A stretch of 64,000 bases of DNA from Halobellus sp. MBLA0158 (lineage in GTDB: Archaea > Halobacteriota > Halobacteria > Halobacteriales > Haloferacaceae), in NCBI RefSeq assembly GCF_041477585.1, contig NZ_JBGNYA010000001.1, positions 1-64,000 on the forward strand, given 5' to 3'. Of this stretch, positions 15,847 through 23,532 are shown in pieces. The notes below the pieces were generated by a model. It did no database searches. It was not told the DNA's origin and was given only the letters and a program-made list of their open reading frames with translations. Position 1 is the first letter of the stretch; each line of letters starts with the position of its first letter. Made by a program: the position numbers and the translations under genes.

Positions 15847-16317
15847 ATGGAATCGCAGGGAACGCTGTCGCCGGCGTCGATCGAGGAGGCACGGGCCGCG
15901 TTCGAGGCCGCGGGCCCGACCGCCCAGCGAGTCGTCCGAGAGACGGCGAAGGCGATGGAGTTCGACCGCGAGGAGTACCGCGAGCGCGTGACGAGCGACG
16001 TCGTCGAGCGGGTGCGGAACGCCCTCTTCGCCGATCGGCTGGCCGTCCGCACGGGCTCGCGCGCGGAGTTCGAGTCGTGGGTCGAGGACCACCCGGACTA
16101 CGACGTCGAGACGATCGGCAGCGACGACGTCGACCGAATCGCCTGGCACGCCGCGCCGTTCGCCGAGACGGCGCTGGCGGCCACGTTCCAGAACGAGCCC
16201 GAGGCCGCGGTGGAGACGCTCCGCCGGCAGGCGTTCGGCCGGCTCTACCGACCGCGGTTCGAAGGCGACGGAGACGAGAACGACGGCGCCGACGCCGCGG
16301 GAGGACCGGACCGATGA
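15847..16317 (+). CDS. DUF5809-like haloarchaeal protein
   Basis: A 156-residue mostly helical acidic protein starting MESQGTLSPASIEEARAAFE. Conserved-looking blocks are AKAMEFDREEYRERV, VRNALFADRLAVRTG and WHAAPFAETALAATFQ. The C-terminal 20 residues are a disordered Asp/Gly tail. I recall the family as DUF5809, commonly near DUF5810. Its stop overlaps the NUDIX start (ATGA), showing translational coupling. Function unknown. An in-frame upstream extension to 15748 is Arg-rich and rejected. Confidence 0.78.
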   Translation: MESQGTLSPASIEEARAAFEAAGPTAQRVVRETAKAMEFDREEYRERVTSDVVERVRNALFADRLAVRTGSRAEFESWVEDHPDYDVETIGSDDVDRIAWHAAPFAETALAATFQNEPEAAVETLRRQAFGRLYRPRFEGDGDENDGADAAGGPDR

Positions 16318-16883
16318 GCGACGACGGCCGGCGGCACGAGTCCCTCCCCGATCCGGACCCCGAGTGGTCCGTCCGGGAGTCCGCGACCGAGTACGAGACC
16401 GGGTGGTACACCGGCGGCTACGACCTCGTCGAGCAGCCGAACGGCACGACGAAGCGGTACTACTGGGCCGAGCTCGCCACGGCGGTCGTCGTCGTCGCGG
16501 TCGAGGACGGCTCGCTCGTCTGCGTCGAGCAGTACCGGCCGACGATCCGCACGCGGCAACTGGAGCTGCCGGCCGGCATCGTCGAGGCCGGCGAGTCGTA
16601 CACCGCGGCGGCGGCCCGCGAACTCCGCGAGGAGACCGGATTCGCCGCCGACAGCACGGCGCTCTTGGAGACGGTCTGGTGTGCGACCGGCGTCCTCAGA
16701 CACCAGCGGGGCTACGTCTTCGCGACGGACCTCAGGCCCGTCGAGCAGGACCTCGACGACAACGAGTTCCTCTCGGTCCGCTCTCTCCCCGTCGAGGAGG
16801 CGCTCGACGCCGTGCGGTCGGGGACGCCGAACGACGCGACCCTGGAGGGGCTCCTCCTGGCCCGCGAGGAGGGGCTCATCTGA
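16314..16883 (+). CDS. NUDIX hydrolase (ADP-ribose pyrophosphatase-like)
   Basis: Mg-dependent hydrolase of a nucleoside diphosphate linked to another moiety. The NUDIX box is complete: GIVEAGE followed by seven residues and RELREETGF (Gx5Ex7REUxEExGU). The N-terminal beta region (YETGWYTGGYDLVEQPNGT) and the position VVAVEDGSLVCVEQYRPTIR resemble ADP-ribose pyrophosphatases, whose Arg in the QYRP motif is typical. 189 residues; ATG overlaps the preceding stop by four bases, so it is in an operon with the DUF5809-like gene. Substrate is inferred, not proven. Confidence 0.92.
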   Translation: MSDDGRRHESLPDPDPEWSVRESATEYETGWYTGGYDLVEQPNGTTKRYYWAELATAVVVVAVEDGSLVCVEQYRPTIRTRQLELPAGIVEAGESYTAAAARELREETGFAADSTALLETVWCATGVLRHQRGYVFATDLRPVEQDLDDNEFLSVRSLPVEEALDAVRSGTPNDATLEGLLLAREEGLI

Positions 16884-16924
16884 GACGGGGACAACGTGAA
16901 ATACCGCCCCGCCGACTGCCTCCT

Positions 16925-17422
16925 ATGGTCGACATCGGCGACGAAGCCCCCGACTTCACGCTGCCGCTCGCGGGCGGCGAGGCGTACAACGACATAGAAC
17001 CGTTCACGCTCTCGGAGGCGATCCCGGACGGCCCGACCGTCCTGGCGTTCTATCCGGCCGCCTTCACCAGCGGCTGTACCGAGGAGATGTGCTCCTTCCG
17101 GGACTCGATGGGCCTCTTCGACGACCTCGACGCGCAGGTGTACGGCGTGAGCGTCGATCTCCCGTTCTCCCAGAACATCTGGATCCGCCAGGAGGAACTG
17201 AACTTCCCGCTGCTTTCGGACTGGGACCACGAGGTGATCTACGACTACGACGTCGTCCTCGAAGACATGTACGGGATGCTCGAAGTCGCAGAGCGCAGCG
17301 TCTTCGTCGTCGACACCGACGGAGTCGTGACCTACAAGTGGGTCAAAGAGGGGGACAACCCCGACTTCGACGAGCTCGTCGGCGAGGTCGCCGACGCGGT
17401 CGCCGAAGTGGCGGAGGCGTAG
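16925..17422 (+). CDS. Peroxiredoxin (AhpC/TSA, BCP-like)
   Basis: Thiol peroxidase reducing peroxides. FYPAAFTSGCTEEMCSFRD carries the peroxidatic Cys in the P-x3-T/S-x2-C context, with a second Cys five residues later as in BCP/PrxQ-like proteins. The N-terminus VDIGDEAPDFTLPL and the late VFVVDTDGVVTYKWV are typical. 165 residues, complete. An AT-rich GAAATACC lies 21-28 bases before the ATG, so it can be transcribed separately from the NUDIX gene 40 bases upstream. Confidence 0.93.
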   Translation: MVDIGDEAPDFTLPLAGGEAYNDIEPFTLSEAIPDGPTVLAFYPAAFTSGCTEEMCSFRDSMGLFDDLDAQVYGVSVDLPFSQNIWIRQEELNFPLLSDWDHEVIYDYDVVLEDMYGMLEVAERSVFVVDTDGVVTYKWVKEGDNPDFDELVGEVADAVAEVAEA

Positions 17423-17451
17423 CCGACGGACACGGGCGGGTGAACGTCACC

Positions 17452-17458
17452 GTTAACC
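17452..17458 (+). promoter_or_regulatory. TATA-like element for engB
   Basis: GTTAACC 23-29 bases before the ATG, suitable for a leaderless start. Confidence 0.4.
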
Positions 17459-17480
17459 CCGGCGACGGCCTTCCGCACGT

Positions 17481-18101
17481 ATGTTCGAAGATCGCCCGGA
17501 CTGCGAGGAGGTCGTCCTCGTCGGCCGGTCGAACGTGGGGAAGTCGACGCTGATGCGGGAGCTGACGGGCCACTCGAAGATCACCGTGGGCCAAAAGCCC
17601 GGCGTCACCCGGTCGCCGAACCACTTCGACTGGGCCTCGGAGGGATTCATGTTCACGGACCTCCCCGGCTTCGGCTTCATGTCCGGCGTCGACGAGAGCC
17701 GCCGCGAGCAGATCAAGACCGACGTCGTGCGGTACATCGAGTCGAACGCCGACGAGATCCTCACGGCGGTCCTCGTCGTCGACGGCAAGAGCGTCATCGA
17801 CATCATCGACCGCCACTCCGGCCCCGACGAGATCCCCCACGACGTCGAGCTGTTCCACTTCCTGTGGGAGCTCGACGTGCCGACGGTCGTCGCCGTCAAC
17901 AAGATGGACAAGGTCGACGACCGCGACGAGCGGCTGGACGACCTCTGTGATCGCCTGGGACTGCACCCGCCGTGGAAGCAGTGGCGGGAGACGATCGCGC
18001 CGATCAGCGCCAAGCGCGGCGACATCGACGCCCTGGAGGAGGCGCTCCGGACGAACTTCCACGAGCAGAAGCGCGACGACCTGCTGAAGTTCGTGAGTTA
18101 G
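17481..18101 (+). CDS. engB: EngB/YihA GTP-binding protein
   Basis: TRAFAC-class GTPase associated with ribosome assembly. G1 GRSNVGKST is at about 15-23, the switch [10 protein letters not shown] follows, G3 is DLPGFGF, G4 is NKMDK and G5 is SAKRGD. The 206 residues match EngB length. Immediately follows the peroxiredoxin gene but with its own TATA-like element. In archaea the exact role in ribosome biogenesis is inferred from bacterial EngB. Confidence 0.95.
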   Translation: MFEDRPDCEEVVLVGRSNVGKSTLMRELTGHSKITVGQKPGVTRSPNHFDWASEGFMFTDLPGFGFMSGVDESRREQIKTDVVRYIESNADEILTAVLVVDGKSVIDIIDRHSGPDEIPHDVELFHFLWELDVPTVVAVNKMDKVDDRDERLDDLCDRLGLHPPWKQWRETIAPISAKRGDIDALEEALRTNFHEQKRDDLLKFVS

Positions 18102-18248
18102 CGCGGCGATCTACGGTCGAAAGGTGGCTCGGCGAGAAGGTGTCATCACAAGGGGCTGAGTGGGGGTAACCCTCGTCATCGCCACCGGTCGCACATCGAC
18201 GTGCCCGACGCAAGAATCCCTCGTTTGGCGCCGAGGCGGGCCCGACGT

Positions 18249-19535
18249 TCACGTCCACCCTGCGTTTTCGGCGTGTTCTTCGGCGACGGCTCGAACGTCC
18301 GCGCCCGATAGCAGTCCGGCCTCGGTCGCGATCCCGTCGATCAATTCTCCCGGAGTGACCTCGAACGTCGGCGCGTGGACCGAGACGTCGCGGTCGCCGT
18401 CGTAGACGAGATCGGCGGGCGAGCGCTCGTCTGGGGCCTCCCGATCAGACACCTCAGCGCCAGACGGCCGGACTTTGTCCCGCGAGGCGACGACGTAGAC
18501 CGGAGCGCCGAGCGAGCGGGCCGCGAGCGCCAGGACTCTGGTTCCGGTCTTGTTCACGACGCCCCCGTCCGGAAACACGGAGTCGGCGCCGACGAGCGCC
18601 GCGTCGACGTCGTATCGGTCCAGCGCCGTCGGGAGCGCCGCCTCCGTCGTCAGCGTCACCGCCGCGTCGGTCGCGTCGACGGCCCGCTCAGCGACGTCGA
18701 CGCCCTCGCGCTCGGGACGCGACTCGGCGACGAGCAGGCGAGCCGGACCCAATCGATCGATGGCCTCGCGGACCGTCCCCGAGCGCGAGAGCGTCGCGAT
18801 CGCCGTCGCGTCGGCGTCGCGGAGGCGCCTCACCGCCGTCGCGGCGGCTTCCTCGTCGGCCGCGAGCGCCGCGCCGAGGGCGTCGATGGCGCGGTCGACG
18901 ACCGCATCGGGATCAGGTGCGGCGCCGTCGCTCGCGCGGATCGCGTCGGCGACGACGCGGTCGATCCGGTTCGCGATCGCCGCCATCCCCGGACGGGCCG
19001 TGCGGAGGTCGCGCGCGGTCGCGGCGACCGCGTCCCAGTCGTCGGCGTCGGCCTCCGCGGCGGCGTCGCGGAGGGCTTCCAGCGCGCGGGCGGAGATCCA
19101 CGCCGACCCGTGGGTGCGGTCGCTCTCGACGTCGTCGACCGTCGGCCCGACGCGGCGCCACGTCTCCCAGAGCCGCGGGACCGTCTCTCTGTCCCGGATC
19201 GCGGTCGGATCGGTCCACTCGACGGCGGCGAGCTCCTCGTTGGGCGTCACCTCGCGCGTGTCGCTCTCGAAGAGGAACGGATGGACGGTGAACGAGCCCG
19301 CCTCGTCGTCGACCGCCAGGGGCTCGCCCGCGCGCACGAGGTCGATGCGGTCGTCGGTCAGGCCGGTCTCCTCGCGGAGTTCGCGCCGCGCGTCCGCCTC
19401 GGCGTCGTCGGGGTCGCCCTCGACGTAGCCCGAGACGCCCGCCCAGCGTCCCCGGTACGTCCCGACCGCGTCGCTCCGGCGGGTGAGGAGGACCTCCCCG
19501 CGCTCCCGCACGAAACACGTGACCACGTGTGCCAT
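18249..19535 (-). CDS. NUDIX domain fused to an eIF2B/R15P-isomerase-like domain
   Basis: A 428-residue two-domain protein. Residues 1-150 are a NUDIX hydrolase: GVSGYVEGD then RRELREETGL. Residues about 165-428 match the eIF2B-alpha/ribose-1,5-bisphosphate isomerase fold: ARPGMAAIANRIDRVV, IATLSRSGTV, GADSVFPDGGVVNKTGT and FEVTPGELIDGIATEAG. Against archaeal R15P isomerase the position of the catalytic Cys (THCHS) reads Ser (TLSRS), while the GAD aspartate stays. ATG at 19535 begins MAHVVTCFVRERGEVL; the upstream Arg-rich extension is rejected. A nucleotide-salvage or sugar-phosphate role is possible, but function is unknown. Confidence 0.88.
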   Translation of the reverse strand: MAHVVTCFVRERGEVLLTRRSDAVGTYRGRWAGVSGYVEGDPDDAEADARRELREETGLTDDRIDLVRAGEPLAVDDEAGSFTVHPFLFESDTREVTPNEELAAVEWTDPTAIRDRETVPRLWETWRRVGPTVDDVESDRTHGSAWISARALEALRDAAAEADADDWDAVAATARDLRTARPGMAAIANRIDRVVADAIRASDGAAPDPDAVVDRAIDALGAALAADEEAAATAVRRLRDADATAIATLSRSGTVREAIDRLGPARLLVAESRPEREGVDVAERAVDATDAAVTLTTEAALPTALDRYDVDAALVGADSVFPDGGVVNKTGTRVLALAARSLGAPVYVVASRDKVRPSGAEVSDREAPDERSPADLVYDGDRDVSVHAPTFEVTPGELIDGIATEAGLLSGADVRAVAEEHAENAGWT

Positions 19536-19678
19536 CACGCCGTGATTCGGGTCGAGGGGTAACGGCCTTTTCCCGTTCCGGAGCGCGTCCGGGAGCAGGC
19601 GGGGACTCGAACGCGGGGCATACCGGAGACGCCCGCCACCACCTGTTCGCTTTTCACCGGGGCGCGCCCTCGGCCTGT

Positions 19679-20431
19679 ATGGAGCTGTTCGCAGTCCCCG
19701 ACCTCCCCGAGATCCGGGCGGGCCACGATCTCGCGGCGCTGATCCGCGACGCCGTCGATCTCCGCGAGGACGACGTCGTCTGCGTCGCCTCGACGGTCGT
19801 CTCGAAGGCCGAGGGCCGGTCCGCCGACCTCGACGACTTCCCGGCGGGGCCTCGGGCCCGCGAGATCGCCGCACGGCTGGCGGATCACACCGGCGAGGAG
19901 AAGGACCCGCGGTTCGCCCAGGCCGTCCTCGAAGAGAGCGTCGAGGTGCTGATGGAGGCGCCGTTCCTCCTGACGGAGACCCGCTTCGGCCACGTCGGCG
20001 TCAACGCCGGTATCGACCGCTCGAACACGGCCGGCGGCGACCTCCTGCTCCTCCCGAAACGGCCGAGCGAGAGCGCAGCGCGCATCCGCTCCGGGCTCTC
20101 GGCCGACCGCGTGGTCGTCACCGACACCTGCGGCCGGCCCTTCCGACACGGCCAGCGGGGCGTCGCGATCGGCTGGGCCGGCCTCGCGCCGGGGCGAGAC
20201 TGGCGCGGCGAGCGGGACAGAGACGGCCGCGAACTCGACGTCACCGTCGAGAACGTCGCCGACGAGCTCGCCGCGGCCGCGAACCTCGTGGCGGGCGAGG
20301 GCGACGGCGGGACCCCGGTGGTGGTCGTCCGCGACTTCGAGTGGGGCGACCACGGCGAGAGCGACGCCCACTTCCGGGAGGTCGAGACCGACTTCGTCCG
20401 GCAGGCGATCCGGGAGTGGTCGTATGAGTGA
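19679..20431 (+). CDS. cofE: Coenzyme F420-0:L-glutamate ligase
   Basis: Adds gamma-linked glutamates to F420-0 using GTP. The 250-residue protein shows the CofE features: VVCVASTVVSKAEGR, FLLTETRFGHVGVNAGIDRSN and VVVTDTCGRPFRHGQRGVAIG. GHVGVNAGID is diagnostic. ATG at 19679 is downstream of a GCTTTT element by about 25-30 bases. Its stop overlaps the start of mer by eight bases, so the enzyme that builds the F420 tail and an F420-dependent enzyme are co-expressed. Confidence 0.96.
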   Translation: MELFAVPDLPEIRAGHDLAALIRDAVDLREDDVVCVASTVVSKAEGRSADLDDFPAGPRAREIAARLADHTGEEKDPRFAQAVLEESVEVLMEAPFLLTETRFGHVGVNAGIDRSNTAGGDLLLLPKRPSESAARIRSGLSADRVVVTDTCGRPFRHGQRGVAIGWAGLAPGRDWRGERDRDGRELDVTVENVADELAAAANLVAGEGDGGTPVVVVRDFEWGDHGESDAHFREVETDFVRQAIREWSYE

Positions 20432-21446
20432 CGACGCGGGCCGTGGGGGGCGCGGCGGACCGACGCTCGGGATCGAACTCGTCCCCGACGAGCCGATTCC
20501 GGACGTCGTCGCCGAGGGCGTCGCGGCCGAGCGCGCGGGCTACGACCTCGCGTTCGTCACCTGCCACTACAACAACCGCAGCCCGTTCGCGACGCTCGCG
20601 CGGCTCGCCGCCGAGACCGGTGAATTGGAGATCGGTCCGGGGATCGCGAACCCCTACGAGCGCCACCCCGTGACCCTCGCCGCGGAGACGGCGACCGTCG
20701 CTGACCAGGCGCCGGACCGGACGGTGTTCGGCATCGGCCCGGGCGATCCCTCGACGCTCCGGAACCTCGGCCTCGACGAGGAGCGGGGGCTCCGATCCGT
20801 CCTGGAGGCGTTCGAGGTCGCCCGCGACCTCTGGGCGGGCGAGCGCGTCACCCACGACGGGACGTTCGAGGCGGCGAACGCCGGGCTGAACTTCGCGGTC
20901 CCCGGCGAGATCCCCGTCTACGTCGGCGGCGAGGGGCCGCATATGTGCCGGATGGCCGGCAAGCGCGCCGACGGCCTGCTGTTCAACGGCTCGCACCCCG
21001 ACGACCTCGCGTGGGCGCACGAGCGGGTCGAGGAGGGGCGCGCGGAGCGCGACGGCGACGCGGAGGATTTCGAGTTGCTCGCCTACGCGAGCGTCAGCGT
21101 CGGACCGGACGCCGAGGCCGCCCGCGAGGCCGCCCGGCCGCCGGTCGCGTTCGTCGTCGCCGGAGCGGCGCCGCCGGTGCTGGAGCGCCACGGGATCGAC
21201 GCCGACCGCGCCGAGACGATCGGCGAGCACATCAGCGCCGGAGAGTTCGGCGAGGCGTTCGAGCGCGTGACGCCGGCGATGATCGAGGCGTTCTCGGCCG
21301 CCGGGACGCCCGAGACGGTCACAGAACGGATGGCCGCGCTGTTGGACCACGCCGACGGGATCGTCGTCGGCTCGCCGCTGGGCCCGGAGCCCGAAACGGC
21401 GATCGGGCTGGCGAGCGAGGCGTTCGAGCGAGCCAGCGAGGAGTAG
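20424..21446 (+). CDS. mer: F420-dependent methylenetetrahydromethanopterin reductase-like protein
   Basis: Luciferase-like TIM-barrel oxidoreductase using F420. LGIELVPDEPIPDVVAEG, the ATLARLAAETGELEIGPGI block, NPYERHPVTLAAETATV and FGIGPGDPSTLRNLG resemble Mer, with VYVGGEGPHMCRMAGKRAD next to the cofactor site. 340 residues. In non-methanogenic haloarchaea, Mer is thought to work in folate/pterin C1 metabolism as a MetF replacement. Overlap with cofE supports F420 use. A different luciferase-like F420 enzyme is the main alternative. Confidence 0.9.
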   Translation: MSDDAGRGGRGGPTLGIELVPDEPIPDVVAEGVAAERAGYDLAFVTCHYNNRSPFATLARLAAETGELEIGPGIANPYERHPVTLAAETATVADQAPDRTVFGIGPGDPSTLRNLGLDEERGLRSVLEAFEVARDLWAGERVTHDGTFEAANAGLNFAVPGEIPVYVGGEGPHMCRMAGKRADGLLFNGSHPDDLAWAHERVEEGRAERDGDAEDFELLAYASVSVGPDAEAAREAARPPVAFVVAGAAPPVLERHGIDADRAETIGEHISAGEFGEAFERVTPAMIEAFSAAGTPETVTERMAALLDHADGIVVGSPLGPEPETAIGLASEAFERASEE

Positions 21447-21461
21447 GCGCCGAAAAGGCAG

Positions 21462-21707
21462 TCAGCGGGCCGTGCGGTCGGCGGGCGCCTCGCGGGCGCT
21501 CGACCCGAGACCCGTGAGGAGATTCACGAGCGCGCCCGCGGCGAGGTACGCGAAGTACGCGACCGTCGCGGTCGTCAGCGCCGCGCCGACGACGAACGAC
21601 AGGGCGGTGATCGGATCCACGCCGAGCAGCACCTCGAAGACGAAGATCCGGACGAGATCGACGACGCTCGTGAGCAACTGTACGACGAAGCCGAGTACCG
21701 AGACCAT
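21462..21707 (-). CDS. Small two-span membrane protein (81 aa)
   Basis: Two hydrophobic segments: MVSVLGFVVQLLTSVVDLVR with the following FVFEVLLG, and ALTTATVAYFAYLAAGALVNL. The last fifteen residues are charged and disordered. I do not recognise the family; similar small proteins of unknown function are found next to core genes in haloarchaea. It converges on mer and is divergent from the zinc-ribbon gene. Confidence 0.68.
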   Translation of the reverse strand: MVSVLGFVVQLLTSVVDLVRIFVFEVLLGVDPITALSFVVGAALTTATVAYFAYLAAGALVNLLTGLGSSAREAPADRTAR

Positions 21708-21796
21708 ACCAGCGGGTTCGGACTCATCGTATATGTGTGTGCGGAATCGCGCAGCGAGTCGCCACCGCTAAGCCGACGCCGCCGCAGGGGTCTCGT

Positions 21797-22186
21797 ATGG
21801 GCCGGGACCGGTCGCTCGACGAGTTCGTCGGCGGCGGAAGCGACGGCGCCGAGACCGACTCGGACGGCGACGATCACGACGCGGGCGTCGACGTCGACGC
21901 GGATTCCGATTCTGACCCCGATGTCGACGAAAGTGCCGATTCTGATCCCGGTATCGACACGGATGCCGAGTCCAATTCTGTCCCCGACGTCGACGCCGAT
22001 ATCGAATCTGACGCCGATTCCGACGAATCCGGCCACCCCGATCCGCAAGACGTCGAGCCGGCGGCGGCGACCTACCGGTGGGAGCCCGACGGCGCGGAGT
22101 GTCCGGCCTGCGGCGCGACCGTCGAGCGGCTCTGGTCGGGCGAGGACGGGAAGGGCCAGGTCTGTGCGGACTGCAAGGACTGGTGA
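21797..22186 (+). CDS. Acidic Asp/Ser-repeat protein with C-terminal zinc ribbon
   Basis: A 129-residue protein starting MGRDRSLDEFVGGG, an N-terminal signature I recall from a haloarchaeal DUF (DUF7573, from memory). Residues about 20-85 are a low-complexity tract of imperfect 10-12-residue Asp/Ser/Val repeats (such as ADSDPGIDTD, AESNSVPDVD). The C-terminus is a four-Cys ribbon: ECPACGATVERLW then VCADCKDW. The repeat DNA is less GC-rich than its neighbours (GATTCTGAT codons). Possibly a nucleic-acid-binding regulator; function unknown. Confidence 0.75.
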   Translation: MGRDRSLDEFVGGGSDGAETDSDGDDHDAGVDVDADSDSDPDVDESADSDPGIDTDAESNSVPDVDADIESDADSDESGHPDPQDVEPAAATYRWEPDGAECPACGATVERLWSGEDGKGQVCADCKDW

Positions 22187-22210
22187 CGAGAGAGACCGAA
22201 AAGAAGCGGG

Positions 22211-23428
22211 CTATTGCTCCCCGTCGCCGTCGGCGATCCGGAGCGTGAGGACGATCACGACGAGGATCACGCCGCCGATGAGCCAGTAGCCCTCGTCGAA
22301 GTAGCCGCGATCGGCGAGCGTCCCGAAGAGCACGGGCCCGGCCGCGCCCAGCGTCGCGGTCGCGGTGCGGACGACCCCCAGACCCGTCCCGCGGACCGAA
22401 TCCGAGAACGCGTCCGAGAAGTACGACTGCGTGATCGCCCCCGAACCGAGCATCGGGCTCACGAGCGCCGTGACGGCGACGAGCGCGGGGAGCCCCTCCA
22501 CGAGCGGCAGGATCGCGAAGCCGACGACCGGACCGGCGAGCACCGCGACCAGCGACCAGCGGAGGCCGACCCGGTCGTAGGTCGCGCCGGCGACGGGCTT
22601 CACCACGACGCCGACGGCGAAAAAGAGGCTGAAGAGCAGCGACGCCGTCGCCGAGGCGAGGCCCTTCTCCTCGACGAGGTAGGTGGGGTACAGCCCCGTG
22701 AACGCCTGCCAGATCAGGATGTAGAGAAAGAGGATGAACGCGATGAGGACGACGTTCTGCCGGCGGAGTTCGGCGAGGACTCGCCGGGCGGTGTCCGTCG
22801 AGAGCTCGTCGACGCCGCCCGCGTCGGCGTCGGCGCTGCGGGGCAGCGCGGCCCACAGCGCGACCGCCGCGACGACGAGCAGGGGCGCGATGAACCCGAG
22901 GCCGGCCTGCCAGGCGACCGCGGCCGCAATCGCCGCGGCGATCGGCGGGAGGACGGTCTGGCCGAGGTCGCCGGTCGCCATCGTGGCGCCGAGCGCGCTC
23001 CCGATCCGATCGGGGTAGAGGTCCGCGAGCATCGTGATCCGCGCGATCGGGTACAGCGACTGGCCGACGCCGACGAGCGCGGTCGCAGCGAAGAGAAAGA
23101 GCGCGCTCGGGGCCGAGACGACCGCCGCGATCGCGACCGCGACGACGACCGTGCCGGCGGTCATCACCGAGCGCTCGCTGTATCGGTCCGCCAGGATCCC
23201 GCCGGGCAGCTGGCCGAGCGCGGACCCGAGCCACAGGACCGTGACCAGGAGCCCCGCGACCGAGAGGCTCAGGCCGTAGGTCTCCCGGAAGTACGGGAGC
23301 AGTACGGGGTAGATCATCCGCGCGCCGAGGAGCGTCCCCCACGTGCCGGCGATGGCGACGAACGGGCGGGCCTTCCCGTCGCCGAGGAGCGCCCGCGCTT
23401 CGCGACCGATCGAGGCGACGACGCTCAT
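22211..23428 (-). CDS. MFS transporter
   Basis: A 405-residue major facilitator superfamily protein with about twelve hydrophobic helices. The MFS signature between helices 2 and 3 is visible as GILADRYSERSV, and the second half repeats it as GATYDRVGLRWS. Substrate cannot be told from sequence; general drug/sugar MFS exporters look similar. ATG at 23428 begins MSVVASIGREARALL; the upstream in-frame stretch lacks membrane character. It follows mutL by 100 bases with a GC hairpin (23438-23456) just before the start. Confidence 0.9.
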   Translation of the reverse strand: MSVVASIGREARALLGDGKARPFVAIAGTWGTLLGARMIYPVLLPYFRETYGLSLSVAGLLVTVLWLGSALGQLPGGILADRYSERSVMTAGTVVVAVAIAAVVSAPSALFLFAATALVGVGQSLYPIARITMLADLYPDRIGSALGATMATGDLGQTVLPPIAAAIAAAVAWQAGLGFIAPLLVVAAVALWAALPRSADADAGGVDELSTDTARRVLAELRRQNVVLIAFILFLYILIWQAFTGLYPTYLVEEKGLASATASLLFSLFFAVGVVVKPVAGATYDRVGLRWSLVAVLAGPVVGFAILPLVEGLPALVAVTALVSPMLGSGAITQSYFSDAFSDSVRGTGLGVVRTATATLGAAGPVLFGTLADRGYFDEGYWLIGGVILVVIVLTLRIADGDGEQ

Positions 23429-23437
23429 CGACGCGTC

Positions 23438-23456
23438 GCGGGGGCGTCGCCCCCGC
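23438..23456. repeat. GC-rich hairpin between mutL and the MFS gene
   Basis: GCGGGGGC and GCCCCCGC form a perfect 8-bp stem with a GTC loop, ten bases before the MFS start. It could be a terminator for mutS-mutL or a leader structure. Confidence 0.4.
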
Positions 23457-23532
23457 GGGAGGGAATCGATAGACGGCGACTCATCGGGCGGAACTGGTCG
23501 CGACGGCGGTAAATCGGTGTCGAATCGGGTCT

